From positions 1 through 64,000 of the forward strand of contig NZ_JAINZZ010000045.1 in assembly GCF_019890725.1 (NCBI RefSeq): 64,000 bases of DNA, read 5' to 3'. Positions within the stretch are counted from its first letter, which is position 1; the number at the start of each line of letters is the position of its first letter. Both the position numbers and the translations under genes were made by a program. The DNA is from Actinacidiphila acidipaludis. Lineage in GTDB: Bacteria > Actinomycetota > Actinomycetes > Streptomycetales > Streptomycetaceae. The notes under the pieces were generated by a model. That model was not told where the DNA came from. It ran no database searches and saw only the letters and a list, made by a program, of their open reading frames with translations. Positions 18,201-25,407 of this stretch are shown here, piece after piece.

Positions 18201-19207
18201 TCGCCGCCGCGGGCGACCACTCGGTGGCCGCTCTCGCCCGGCCGGACGGCGGCAGCGAGGTCCGGCACTACGCCACCGCCACCGGCCGCTACGGTGCCGT
18301 GATCACCTCGGACTCCGGTGACGGTTCGTCCTACCAGGTCATCGGCGCCACCGCGGACCGGGCGCTGCTCGCCCACCGCGCCGCCGACGGCGACCTGAGG
18401 ATCGAGACGTGGAACACCGGCAGCGACACGCTGGTGGGCAGCACCACCCTCGCGGCCGGCGACGCCACGTATGTCACCGGCCGGGTCGACGGTGCCCACG
18501 CACGCGGCGCGGTCCTGCTGCACGGCACCGGGAACGCCGACGAGGTGCTGCCCGTCGACCTCGCCTCCGGCGCCGCCGGCGCGCCGATACCGGCCGACCC
18601 CAGTGGCGTCGGCACGGGGACGTACGGCCTGATGACCGTCGACCCGTCCTCGGGTGACGTCTTCCTGGCCAAGACCGCCGGGGCGTTCAACTGCCTGGGC
18701 GGGGTCACCGTCGCCCGGGTCGACCTGACCGCGCGGACGGTGACGGCCGACGGCAGTGCCTCCGGGTGCGGTCACGGCCTCGCCACCGACGGCGCCGGCA
18801 CCCTGTACGACCTGTCGGCGACGGTGATCAGCGTGAACATCATCCCGACCGGGGTGATCAGCCCGATCGACGAGGCGGCGGGCAAGGCCGCGGGCGACGC
18901 GACGACCCTGCGGGTCGGCAAGCCCTCGGCCCTGGCCGTGGACGGCACGCACAAGATCGCCGTGGTGTCCTACCCCACCCCGGCCGGTACTCCGTACTTC
19001 GGTGCGGGGTTGTGGGTCCCGGACAACAACGCGACCGGTCAGCTCTCGGTCGTTGACCTCACCACCGGACAGGTGCTCAGGACGCTGCCCGGCTTCGTGA
19101 TCGGCGGCCACGGTGGCGCCGAGGACGCGGTCCAGCTCGACCCGGCCACCAGGACCGGCTGGACGTTCGGCCCGGACGACGCCCAGATCCAGCAGTTCTC
19201 GTACTGA
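15206..19207 (+). CDS. Large secreted serine protease, S8/S53-like
   Basis: 1333 residues. The ATG at 15206 is chosen because GGAAGG sits 6 nt upstream and a clean signal peptide follows, ending ASAAP near 34. Residues about 60-158 look like an I9-type propeptide ending VAYAEPDRYV. The catalytic part has GLGEVMLDFS with Glu308 and Asp312 in the Glu-xxx-Asp spacing of sedolisins and NGGTSASAPE with the nucleophile Ser540; I see no subtilisin-type His motif. Beyond about 560 there are some 770 residues of beta-rich repeats, with a propeller-like segment at the C-terminus. It is probably annotated S8 by similarity, but the residues favour the S53 mechanism. It acts outside the cell. Confidence 0.85.
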   Translation: MPRAHPPGGRFARAAVVLAVAAASATAVVPASAAPPSPRTPLDASARQSPPQPARQREGVVPGQVLVGLAAGTSVTGGTVPGTRLAARTPHTSNARLDARLKAVGATSLRPAVQNGGSGLAGTYVLQTSGHDSAAVARALQGAPGVAYAEPDRYVNTMNSGAVPLPANVPAIGGKAVRPSAAAHGAATPATAAGVPANDALTSSAQALLNSGGVDAVGAFSLLQGHYGQQPGAGETVTNVSIGDLTDQSMADAGDDYVQSNGPTTVLKDGQRYLDLPSMPLIPAYVAKDGGGLDGAASTENQDPGLGEVMLDFSVMSPLAHDRQRPGATGSGYTDLLGIAPGADYRLVVPEQPTTDRIAGALLAAAHQSPRPDVITASLGFGTDAQGFPGRYLEDDPFIRATVAAIVRDGIVVSISSNDGTRLYTPAAVGPDGGSTPTDLAPNAAAATVIDDDALSTAPSRVPDSGAIAAGGTTLDDTLSSGAGGPATTAETRISGFGTFSSGFGSRVDLSAPSDNILAFSHSAHGSPQDVDVSLNGGTSASAPEIAAAAAVVLQAGRLAGHHLTPGQVRQVLARTGRAVPTPPQIDRSLHVGPQVDVTAAVQQALGGTTHGTDLVRLSVAHHVTLGDLGGAFLEATDQNRIDLGDHASGGDGEGLVGPVTFAGDVTGAPANATYSLTVGSTVFRSAGPAIRVTPEQLLTAAGLPVVATADRDVTVTYRVLAGGRTVASATRTLAVGPSDGQYAEASAPKAPATVAAGAPVTVSYDLTGVTGTSSPQLVLSTVGHWNPDLAPLFTAAWHQPLTAPKGTVTIPASAFHGGGLYGIGIAQSGFGGNPLRVAYGEFAPVRVAGGTSADRPVAPLLTGADGVAGHTAEVTRAASQFTLDYDVRAVHGARGAEVEFSSPAPTQHGSLNTFTNANGTALDDNGVDSPSVLHKVLPATAGHVRLDAAALGLTGSDLYGVRVLALDRDGHVAGQASPLSSLAFDDGLAPGGATVQSFAAAGDHSVAALARPDGGSEVRHYATATGRYGAVITSDSGDGSSYQVIGATADRALLAHRAADGDLRIETWNTGSDTLVGSTTLAAGDATYVTGRVDGAHARGAVLLHGTGNADEVLPVDLASGAAGAPIPADPSGVGTGTYGLMTVDPSSGDVFLAKTAGAFNCLGGVTVARVDLTARTVTADGSASGCGHGLATDGAGTLYDLSATVISVNIIPTGVISPIDEAAGKAAGDATTLRVGKPSALAVDGTHKIAVVSYPTPAGTPYFGAGLWVPDNNATGQLSVVDLTTGQVLRTLPGFVIGGHGGAEDAVQLDPATRTGWTFGPDDAQIQQFSY

Positions 19208-19220
19208 CCGGACACACCGT

Positions 19221-19266
19221 CAGGCCGCCGTCACCACACCCGGCGAGGGATGGTGACGGCGGCCTG
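19221..19266. terminator. Bidirectional terminator, 16-bp stem
   Basis: Positions 19221-19236 pair perfectly with 19251-19266 around a 14-nt loop. It lies between the convergent stops of the protease (19207) and the reductase (19321). Confidence 0.88.
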
Positions 19267-19320
19267 CCGTCGCCTCGGCCCGCCCCGGGTACGGTGCGGC
19301 GACGGTCGCGTGGCCGTCGG

Positions 19321-20178
19321 TCAGCCGCGCAGGGCGGCGGCGACGGCGTCCGCCAGCGGGGTGGTCGGGCGGCCGATGAGCCGGCTCAGGTCGTCGGTCG
19401 CACCCTCCAGCAGGCCGCGGCGGATACCGGAGACGTCGACGTCGACGAGGATCGCGGCGATCGGCGCGGGAACCCCGGCGCCGGTGAGGATGCCCTCCAG
19501 GACCTCGGCGGGCACGTCCTGGTGGGCGACCTCGCGGCCGCTCTGCCGGGACAGCTCCGCCGCGTACTCGGCCAGGGTCCACGCCCGGTCGCCGCTCAGC
19601 TCGTACGCCCGGTTCTCGTGACCCTCGCCGGTGAGGACCGCCGCCGCGGCGGCCGCGTAGTCGTCACGGGACGCGGCGCCGATGCGGCCGTCGCCCGCGC
19701 TGCCGACGACGCCGTGCTCGAGCTGCACCGGGATCTGCGCGGTGTAGTTCTCGTGGTACCAGCCGTTGCGCAGGAAGGTCCAGGTCAGACCGGAGTCGAG
19801 GATCGCCTGCTCGGTGGCCTTGTGCTCGTCGGCCAGCCGGAAGTCGGCGTCCGGGCCGCCCAGCACCCCGGTGTAGACCAGGCGTGCCACGCCCGCGGCC
19901 CTGGCCGCCTCGACGACGGCGGTGTGCTGCGGCACGCGGCGGCCGACCTCGCTGCCGGAGATCAGCAGCACGACGTCGCCCGGGCGGAAGACGTCCGTCA
20001 GCGTCTCGGGCCGGTCGTAGTCGGCCTCGCGCAGTTCGACGCCGCGCTCGGCGAGACCGGCCCCCTTGGCCTTGTCGCGGACGGCGGCCACGACCTGGTC
20101 CGCGGGCGCGGAGGCCAGCAGGTGGTCGACGACCAGCCGGCCGAGGTGACCGGTGGCTCCGGTGACGACGATGCTCAT
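19321..20178 (-). CDS. NmrA/QOR2-like NAD(P)H-dependent reductase
   Basis: 285 residues, cytoplasmic. The N-terminal MSIVVTGATGHLGRLVVDHL holds the GxxGxxG dinucleotide-binding loop of the atypical SDR group; LISGSEVGRR and YTGVLGGPDADFRLADEHK follow as in quinone oxidoreductase 2 (E. coli YtfG/QorB). The family reduces quinones with NADPH. It is divergent from an HxlR regulator, the same pairing as ytfG-ytfH in E. coli. The regulator probably controls both genes in response to quinone or electrophile stress. Confidence 0.92.
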   Translation of the reverse strand: MSIVVTGATGHLGRLVVDHLLASAPADQVVAAVRDKAKGAGLAERGVELREADYDRPETLTDVFRPGDVVLLISGSEVGRRVPQHTAVVEAARAAGVARLVYTGVLGGPDADFRLADEHKATEQAILDSGLTWTFLRNGWYHENYTAQIPVQLEHGVVGSAGDGRIGAASRDDYAAAAAAVLTGEGHENRAYELSGDRAWTLAEYAAELSRQSGREVAHQDVPAEVLEGILTGAGVPAPIAAILVDVDVSGIRRGLLEGATDDLSRLIGRPTTPLADAVAAALRG

Positions 20179-20236
20179 GAGGCGATTGCTCCCGTTTTCT
20201 CTGGCTTGGTGCGTGATGTGACACCAACCCTAAGGG

Positions 20237-20279
20237 GGGTACTAACCAGAGGGAAGTACCCACCTTGAAGTAAGGTACT
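20237..20279. promoter_or_regulatory. HxlR-type operator with repeated GTACT half-sites
   Basis: GGGTACT (20237-20243) and AGTACCC (20255-20261) form a perfect 7-bp dyad with an 11-nt spacer. A third half-site, AAGGTACT, lies at 20272-20279, ending 3 bp before the HxlR start codon. HxlR proteins bind such direct and inverted GTAC half-sites, so autoregulation and divergent control are likely. Confidence 0.7.
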
Positions 20280-20282
20280 GAC

Positions 20283-20690
20283 ATGAGCGTGAGTGAAGAC
20301 GCCGGCGGCCGGCCCCGCCCGCCGGACGTGTACGCGGCGGACTGCCCGTCGCGGCTGGTCCTGGAGCACGTCACCAGCCGCTGGGGCGTCCTGGTCCTGG
20401 CCGAGCTGCTCGACGGCACGCACCGGTTCAGCGAGCTGCGCCGCGCCGTCGGCGGCGTCAGCGAGAAGATGCTCGCGCAGACCCTGCAGACCCTGGAGCG
20501 CGACGGATTCGTGCACCGCGAGGCGCATCCGGTGATCCCGCCGCGCGTCGACTACTCGCTGACCCCGGTCGGTGAGGAAGCGGCCCGGCAGGTCTGGGCG
20601 CTCGCCCGCTGGGCCGAGGACCGGGTGCCCACGGTGTTCGCCGCCCGGGAGGCCTACGACCGGGAGAAGGCCGCGCGGCCCCGCGTCTGA
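20283..20690 (+). CDS. HxlR-family transcriptional regulator
   Basis: 135 residues, the usual family length. The winged helix shows the hallmarks: an N-terminal Cys (DCPSRLVLEHV, Cys near 21), then WGVLVLAELLDGTHRFSELRRAVGGVSEKMLAQTLQTLERDGFV and the wing P-PPRVDYSLTPVG. The early Cys is typical of redox or electrophile-sensing members. The ATG at 20283 is the only sensible start and is nearly touched by the third GTACT half-site. It is paired with the reductase gene on the other strand. Confidence 0.95.
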   Translation: MSVSEDAGGRPRPPDVYAADCPSRLVLEHVTSRWGVLVLAELLDGTHRFSELRRAVGGVSEKMLAQTLQTLERDGFVHREAHPVIPPRVDYSLTPVGEEAARQVWALARWAEDRVPTVFAAREAYDREKAARPRV

Positions 20691-20730
20691 CCGGCCGAAC
20701 CGTTCGGCGGCCGGCCGGGACCGTGGCTCT

Positions 20731-20758
20731 CAGCCCTCAGCCCTCAGCCCTCAGCCCT
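20731..20758. repeat. 7-bp tandem repeat (x4) spanning the amidase stop codon
   Basis: CAGCCCT is repeated four times exactly. Read on the minus strand every unit carries a TGA, and the stop codon of the amidase gene (20744-20746) is one of them. The unit is not a multiple of three, so the TGAs fall in successive frames. Confidence 0.9.
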
Positions 20759-21526
20759 GCTTGCGCGGCGCGGGCTGGCCGCCAGGCCCGCGGGCCAGGT
20801 GGCGTCCTTGCGCAGTCGCGCCGCCGTGCGGCGTATCCAGGGCAGTGCCGCGTAGAGGGCGTCGCCGGGGCAGTCCGTCTCGTAGACGTCCCGGTGACCG
20901 GAGATCGCGTTGAGCCGCACGGCGGTACCGCGCCGGTAGCGGCTGCGGTCGTTGCTGGACACCAGGCGGACCTTGCCCAGGGGGTCGATCCCCGGCGCCA
21001 GCTTCCAGGCGGCTATGCGGGCGATCGCCCGCAGCATGGGCTGCGGAACCGGTTGGCCCGCGCCGAAGTGGCCGAGCGCCGCTATCCCGACGGTGCCGAT
21101 GTTGAACCCCTCGGTGTGCGCCCCCTGCACCGCCCGGTCGATGCCGCCCGCCCGGCCCTCGTAGACGTCGCCGCACTTGTCGACCACGAAGTTGTAGCCG
21201 ATGTCGTCCCAGCCCTGGGCGATGTGCGTCTGCTCCATCGCCCGCAGCATGACGGGCACGTCCTTCGTGCAGTCGTAGTCGTTGGGGTTGTCCGTGTGGT
21301 GGATGAAGACCGCGCGCACCCCGGTGTCGTAGACCGGCTTGTCGCGCACCGCGCCCTCGTCGGCGTGCCAGGCCGAGCGCAGGACGACGACCGGCCGCAG
21401 CGCCGCCGTGTGGAGCACCGGGCGGGCCTGCCGGGCCACCCGCGGATGGCGCTCCGGCGCCGAGCAGGTCACGAGGAAGGCCAGCGACAGCGCCCCCGCC
21501 GCCAGCCTGACCCGGTGCGGCCACAT
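20744..21526 (-). CDS. Peptidoglycan-recognition / N-acetylmuramoyl-L-alanine amidase lipoprotein
   Basis: 260 residues from the ATG at 21526. A GTG start at 21562 is possible but has no ribosome site, whereas the chosen start gives a tidy lipoprotein signal with LVTC and lipid Cys21. The amidase_2/PGRP fold has FIHHTDNPNDYDC with zinc ligand His76 or His77, YNFVVDKCGDVYEGR, ISGHRDVYETDCPGD with the second His and the Cys ligand. It would cut the amide bond between MurNAc and the stem peptide on the outer face of the membrane. The C-terminal codons run into the 7-bp tandem repeat. Confidence 0.88.
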   Translation of the reverse strand: MWPHRVRLAAGALSLAFLVTCSAPERHPRVARQARPVLHTAALRPVVVLRSAWHADEGAVRDKPVYDTGVRAVFIHHTDNPNDYDCTKDVPVMLRAMEQTHIAQGWDDIGYNFVVDKCGDVYEGRAGGIDRAVQGAHTEGFNIGTVGIAALGHFGAGQPVPQPMLRAIARIAAWKLAPGIDPLGKVRLVSSNDRSRYRRGTAVRLNAISGHRDVYETDCPGDALYAALPWIRRTAARLRKDATWPAGLAASPRRASRAEG

Positions 21527-21746
21527 GCCGAAAAGGCTGCTCCCCGGATGGCCGCCGCACACCCGTACGGCGGCCGTCCGGGTGAATGCGCGGACCGGTC
21601 CGGGTGGGTGGCGCCGGGGCGGGGCCGGCGCGGGGGTACGGCTGAGGCGCGCCGGACGAGACGCAGGTCACACCCGGTCCTGTCACGTCGCGCCGATCCG
21701 GTCCGTCAAGGCAGTGCACACACCGAGAGCGGCAAGGGAGAGCACC

Positions 21747-22220
21747 ATGGACGCCCGTTTCGACTACTACGGCAACCCCGGCGGAGCGAAGTTCGCGAAG
21801 TACGTCAACTCGGCGGCGAAGGCCGTCTCCGACTCGACGCTGCCGGCCGCGACGCAGGAACTGGTGAAGATCCGCGCCAGCCAGATCAACGGCTGCGGCT
21901 TCTGTCTCGACATGCACACCAAGGACGCGGCGGCCGCGGGGGAGACCGTGCAGCGCCTCACCATGGTGGCGGCCTGGCGCGAGGCCACGCTGTTCACCGA
22001 GGCCGAGCGGGCCGCCCTGGAGCTGGCCGAGGAGGGCACCCGGCTCGCTGACGCCTCCGGCGGCGTCAGCGACGAGGTGTGGGCGAACGCCGCCAAGCAC
22101 TACGACGAGGAGCAGCTCACCGCCCTGGTGTCGCTGATCGCCCTGATCAACACCTACAACCGGATGAACGTGATCACCCGGCAGCCGGCCGGCGGCTACC
22201 AGCCCGGCCAGTTCGCCTGA
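21747..22220 (+). CDS. AhpD-like carboxymuconolactone decarboxylase-family protein
   Basis: 157 residues from the ATG at 21747, with AAGGGAG 6 nt upstream. The peroxidase-type CxxC motif is intact: INGCGFCLDMHTKDA with Cys50, Cys53 and His57. Such proteins act as alkylhydroperoxidases, reducing organic peroxides through the disulfide. Many actinobacterial copies pair with an ECF sigma factor; none is adjacent here. It is divergent from the amidase across 220 bp with no evident operator. Confidence 0.92.
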   Translation: MDARFDYYGNPGGAKFAKYVNSAAKAVSDSTLPAATQELVKIRASQINGCGFCLDMHTKDAAAAGETVQRLTMVAAWREATLFTEAERAALELAEEGTRLADASGGVSDEVWANAAKHYDEEQLTALVSLIALINTYNRMNVITRQPAGGYQPGQFA

Positions 22221-22224
22221 CCGC

Positions 22225-22890
22225 TCACGGGAGCTCCAGCTCCTCCCGGGCCTCGGCCGCCCAGAGCAGCACGCCGTGGGACGCGGTCCGCGCACTCAGC
22301 TCCTCGGCCTCCTTGAGGAACCGGGCCGCCTCGTCCCGCCGCTGCTGCTGGGCGGCCACGTAGGCCAGGCCGATGAGGTTCGCCGCCACTCCGGGAAGGA
22401 AGTCCACCTCGCGGCGCAGCCGGGTGGACTCCTCGAAGAGCCGGCGTGCCTCGTCCAGGTCGCCGGCCATGTGCTCGGCGAAGCCGAGGTGGCGCAGGGC
22501 GTAGGACATCGTCAGCCGGTCGCCGCTGCGGGTGGCCAGGTCCAGGGCCAGCCGGAAGGACGGCAGTGCCGTCTCCGTGTCGTCCCGCACCACCTGGTGG
22601 AACGTGCCCACCCAGAACGCGGCCTCGCCCTCGCCCCGGGTGTCCCCGGAGCGGCGGTACAGCCGCGCCGCGCGTTCGAAGAGCTCCAGCTCCCGCGGAT
22701 CCGCCGCCGGCCGTCCCCGGCGGCGGCTGTCCAGGAAGCGGGCGTGGACCACGCGTCCCCGGGTCATGCACAGATCCGCCTCGACCGCGTCGAGGGCGGC
22801 GTCCGCACCCTCCAGCGCGTTGTCGTCCCCGCCGAACACGGCCCGCTCGTACAGGAGTTCCGCCGTGCCGATGCGCTCGTCCCTCGTCAT
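22225..22890 (-). CDS. Tetratricopeptide-repeat protein
   Basis: 221 residues from the ATG at 22890. Four to five TPR-like helix pairs are visible from about residue 60 on: ELFERAARLYRRSGDTRGEGEAAFWVG, ALDLATRSGDRLTMSYALRHLGFAEHMAGDLDEARRLFEES and AANLIGLAYVAAQQQRRDEAARFLKEAEEL. TPR arrays bind partner proteins; the partner is unknown. The coding frame stays open far upstream, but only this start matches the protein family and leaves a short gap to the next gene. It ends 4 bp from the stop of the convergent AhpD gene. Confidence 0.8.
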   Translation of the reverse strand: MTRDERIGTAELLYERAVFGGDDNALEGADAALDAVEADLCMTRGRVVHARFLDSRRRGRPAADPRELELFERAARLYRRSGDTRGEGEAAFWVGTFHQVVRDDTETALPSFRLALDLATRSGDRLTMSYALRHLGFAEHMAGDLDEARRLFEESTRLRREVDFLPGVAANLIGLAYVAAQQQRRDEAARFLKEAEELSARTASHGVLLWAAEAREELELP

Positions 22891-22922
22891 GGGCCGAGCG
22901 TAGCCCGGCCGATCCCGTGGCT

Positions 22923-24392
22923 TCAGCGGGTCCTGGTGACCGGGTGGACGTAGTCCCCGACGAGCGTGCGGTGCCACCAGGCGCCGGTGGCCCGCAGCTC
23001 CCGCCAGTCGGTGAAGCGGTAGCGGTAGAGCCGGGCGCGCACGGCGGTGGGCGGCGCGTCCGGGAACGGGTTGGCCCGCAGCAGGCGCAGCACGGCCGGG
23101 TCGTTGTCGAGAAGGCGGTCGAGCAGCCCCGGCAGCCACGCCCCGGCGTACGAGGGGGAGAGGGCCGCGAACCACATGAGCCAGTCCAGCCGCAGGTGGT
23201 AGGGCGCGAACTGCCGCGGCATCCGCCGGACGTCGCCCGGCTTGCCCCTGAAGCCGTACTCCTCCCACCGCACGGCCCCGGTTCCGGTTCCGGTCCCGAG
23301 CGCGCCCGGCGTCCGCCCGGCCGCGGCGAACCCGGGATCCCGCGTCCCCTCGACGACCACCTCGTAGCGTGTGCGGCCGACGCTGCCGAAGGCCCCGTAG
23401 GTGTTCACCAGGTGCAGCGGCTCGAAGGAGGCGTTCATGAGCTGGCGCCGGGAGAGCATGTTGCGGGCCGGCCGGTAACTGAGCACCGCCACCAGCACGG
23501 TGAGGGCCAGCACCAGCGCCTCGAACCACCCCGGCGTCGCCGCGTAGTGCGGCGTGCCGGCGTCCACGAGCCGGGCGGCCGGCGGACCCGCCATCACGGA
23601 CAGCGCCAGGACGATCGTCAGCCAGTTGAGCCAGGCGAAGTTGCCGGAGACGACGAGCCAGAGCTGGGTGACGACCATGAAGGCCGCGGCGATGCCGGAC
23701 GCCGGCTGCGGGGCGAACAGCACGACGGGCGCGGCGAGCTGGGCGACGTGGTTGGCGGCGGTCTCCGCCCGGTGCACCGGCCGCGGCAGATGGTGGAAGA
23801 ACCAGCTCAGTGGGCCCGGCATCGGCTGTGTCTCGTGGTGGTAGTAGAGGCAGGTCAGATCCCGCCAGCAGCGGTCGCCGCGCATCTTGATCAGGCCCGC
23901 GCCGAACTCCAGCCGGAACAGCAGCCAGCGCAGCAACCACAGCACCAGGACCGGCGGCGCCGTGTCGTCGTTGCCGAGGAAGACGGCGAGGAAACCCGCC
24001 TCGAGCAGCAGCGTCTCCCACCCGAAGGCGTACCAGGTCTGACCGACGTTGACGATCGACAGGTAGAGCGCCCACACCAGCGCCCACAGCGCCATGGCCG
24101 CACTCAGCGGCATCCGGTCGCCCGCGCCGGCCAGCAGGGCGGCCGAGGCCACCGCGCCGGTCCACGCGACGGCCGCGAAGGCCCGGTCGGAGTAGTGGGC
24201 GTGGAACAGGCTGGGCAGGTCGCGGAAGCGGGTGCGGGCCAGCAGCCGCGGAACGGGGAGCAGGCCGTGCTCGCCGAGCAGCGGCCGGAACTGCGCCGCC
24301 GCGGTCAGGAAGGCGATCAGGTAGAGCGCGGCCAGACCGCGCTGGAACAGCAGCCGCCCCAGCCAGTAGCCGGAGTCCGCGAACCAGCCCAC
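22923..24392 (-). CDS. Lipase maturation factor (LMF1)-like membrane protein
   Basis: 489 residues from a GTG at 24392, which has GGGAGGAG 6 nt upstream; start codons further out lack a ribosome site. About eight hydrophobic segments run from residue 15 to 290. Family landmarks are FGWETLLLEAGFLAVFLG, LLFRLEFGAGLIKMRGD, CWRDLTCLYYHHETQPMP and the soluble C-terminal WEEYGFRGKPGD with APYHLRLDWLMWFAA. Vertebrate LMF1 helps fold secreted lipases in the ER. Bacterial homologues are of unknown function. Plausibly a secretion or redox chaperone in the membrane; this is inference. Confidence 0.88.
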   Translation of the reverse strand: MGWFADSGYWLGRLLFQRGLAALYLIAFLTAAAQFRPLLGEHGLLPVPRLLARTRFRDLPSLFHAHYSDRAFAAVAWTGAVASAALLAGAGDRMPLSAAMALWALVWALYLSIVNVGQTWYAFGWETLLLEAGFLAVFLGNDDTAPPVLVLWLLRWLLFRLEFGAGLIKMRGDRCWRDLTCLYYHHETQPMPGPLSWFFHHLPRPVHRAETAANHVAQLAAPVVLFAPQPASGIAAAFMVVTQLWLVVSGNFAWLNWLTIVLALSVMAGPPAARLVDAGTPHYAATPGWFEALVLALTVLVAVLSYRPARNMLSRRQLMNASFEPLHLVNTYGAFGSVGRTRYEVVVEGTRDPGFAAAGRTPGALGTGTGTGAVRWEEYGFRGKPGDVRRMPRQFAPYHLRLDWLMWFAALSPSYAGAWLPGLLDRLLDNDPAVLRLLRANPFPDAPPTAVRARLYRYRFTDWRELRATGAWWHRTLVGDYVHPVTRTR

Positions 24393-24767
24393 GAGGCGCT
24401 CCTCCCGGTGCACGGCACGCCGCCGGGGCGGACCTCCGGTCGCGGGCGCCCGCGCCGGGCCACGGCCCCGAGTGCTTCCGACGCCTGCCCGTTCGCGGCC
24501 TCCGGCAAACGCCCGCCGCGCCCGGCGCGAAGGCCGCTGCGCCCCGCCCGAAGGCCGCCGCGGCCGGGATCGACACCACCCGCTCACGGCCTCGTGTGAC
24601 CGCGGCCGCCCGCGACGCGGGGCACGCCGGGCCGTGCCGAAGACACGTCCGCCGCCACCCGCAGGGCACCCTGATCACGAGCAGCGAGCCGTTCCGCGCC
24701 CCAGTACGGGAAGAAACGGGCCGGCCGCGGCCTCCCGGGTCCGCGCAGAGAAGAAAGCAGGCGCCAC
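24393..24767. other. 375-bp divergent gap without a recognisable element
   Basis: This separates the LMF1-like gene from the small membrane protein. I find no convincing promoter boxes, dyad or conserved small ORF. Only a purine-rich stretch (GAGAAGAAAGCAGG) just before the start at 24768 stands out as a ribosome site. Confidence 0.5.
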
Positions 24768-25292
24768 GTGCCGGACAGCCACCTCGAAGAGCCGTCACCC
24801 GTCGTCTCCACCGGCCGCGTGCGCCTGCAGCGCCTGCTGTTCGGCGGCGTGTACGGGACCGTGCTGGCCAGTTCGCTGGCCTCGGCCCTCGACGACGAGA
24901 GCGGGCGGCCGGATCCCGGGTACGACGCGCTGTGGATCCTGGTGGCCTGTGTGACCGCGGCCGCCGCGCACGGCTACGCCCATGCGATCGCCCACTGGTC
25001 GCCGGGCGGCCGGGGCGTGACCACGATGACGGTGCGCTCGGTGGGGACCGAGTGGCCGCTGGTCGCCGCGGCGGTCCCGACGCTGTTCGTGCTGCTGGGC
25101 GCGTACGCCCACTGGTGGGGGGAGTCCGGCGGCATCGAGGTGGTGCTGCTCGTCAACACCGCGGCGCTGTTCTGCTGGGGGCTCTGGGCGGCCCGGCTGG
25201 CGGGGCAGGGCTGGGGGGCCGCCTGCCGGGTGGGCGGGGTGGACCTGCTGATCGGTCTGGTCATCATCACCGTGAACTCCGCCAGCCACTGA
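24768..25292 (+). CDS. Hypothetical four-helix membrane protein
   Basis: 174 residues from a GTG at 24768. There is a polar N-terminus (1-20), then hydrophobic segments at about 22-40, 54-75, 95-112, 122-145 and a final one at 155-172. A His-rich HGYAHAIAHW lies after the second segment and AYAHWWGES after the third. No family is recognised. It stands alone between two minus-strand genes. Confidence 0.75.
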   Translation: MPDSHLEEPSPVVSTGRVRLQRLLFGGVYGTVLASSLASALDDESGRPDPGYDALWILVACVTAAAAHGYAHAIAHWSPGGRGVTTMTVRSVGTEWPLVAAAVPTLFVLLGAYAHWWGESGGIEVVLLVNTAALFCWGLWAARLAGQGWGAACRVGGVDLLIGLVIITVNSASH

Positions 25293-25359
25293 TCCGCCGC
25301 CCGCCCGGCCGGCCGGGCGGGCCGGATGGACGGACGGGTCGGACGGACGGACGGCGGGC

Positions 25360-25407
25360 GGTTGATCAGAAGGGCGGTCGATGAGAAGGGCGGCTGATCA
25401 GAAGGGC
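25360..25407. repeat. 16-bp tandem repeat (x3) containing the GH3 stop codon
   Basis: Units 25360-25375, 25376-25391 and 25392-25407 follow GGYYGATSAGAAGGGC. On the minus strand the last GH3 codons CCG CCC TTC TGA lie in the first-read unit and are copied twice downstream, once with TGA changed. The unit length is not a multiple of three. Confidence 0.9.

Noticed and set aside
15350-19111. Open frame of about 1250 codons opposite the large protease
   Set aside because: Composition is dominated by Arg, Gly and Val with no recognisable fold; the opposite strand encodes a clear signal peptide and protease.
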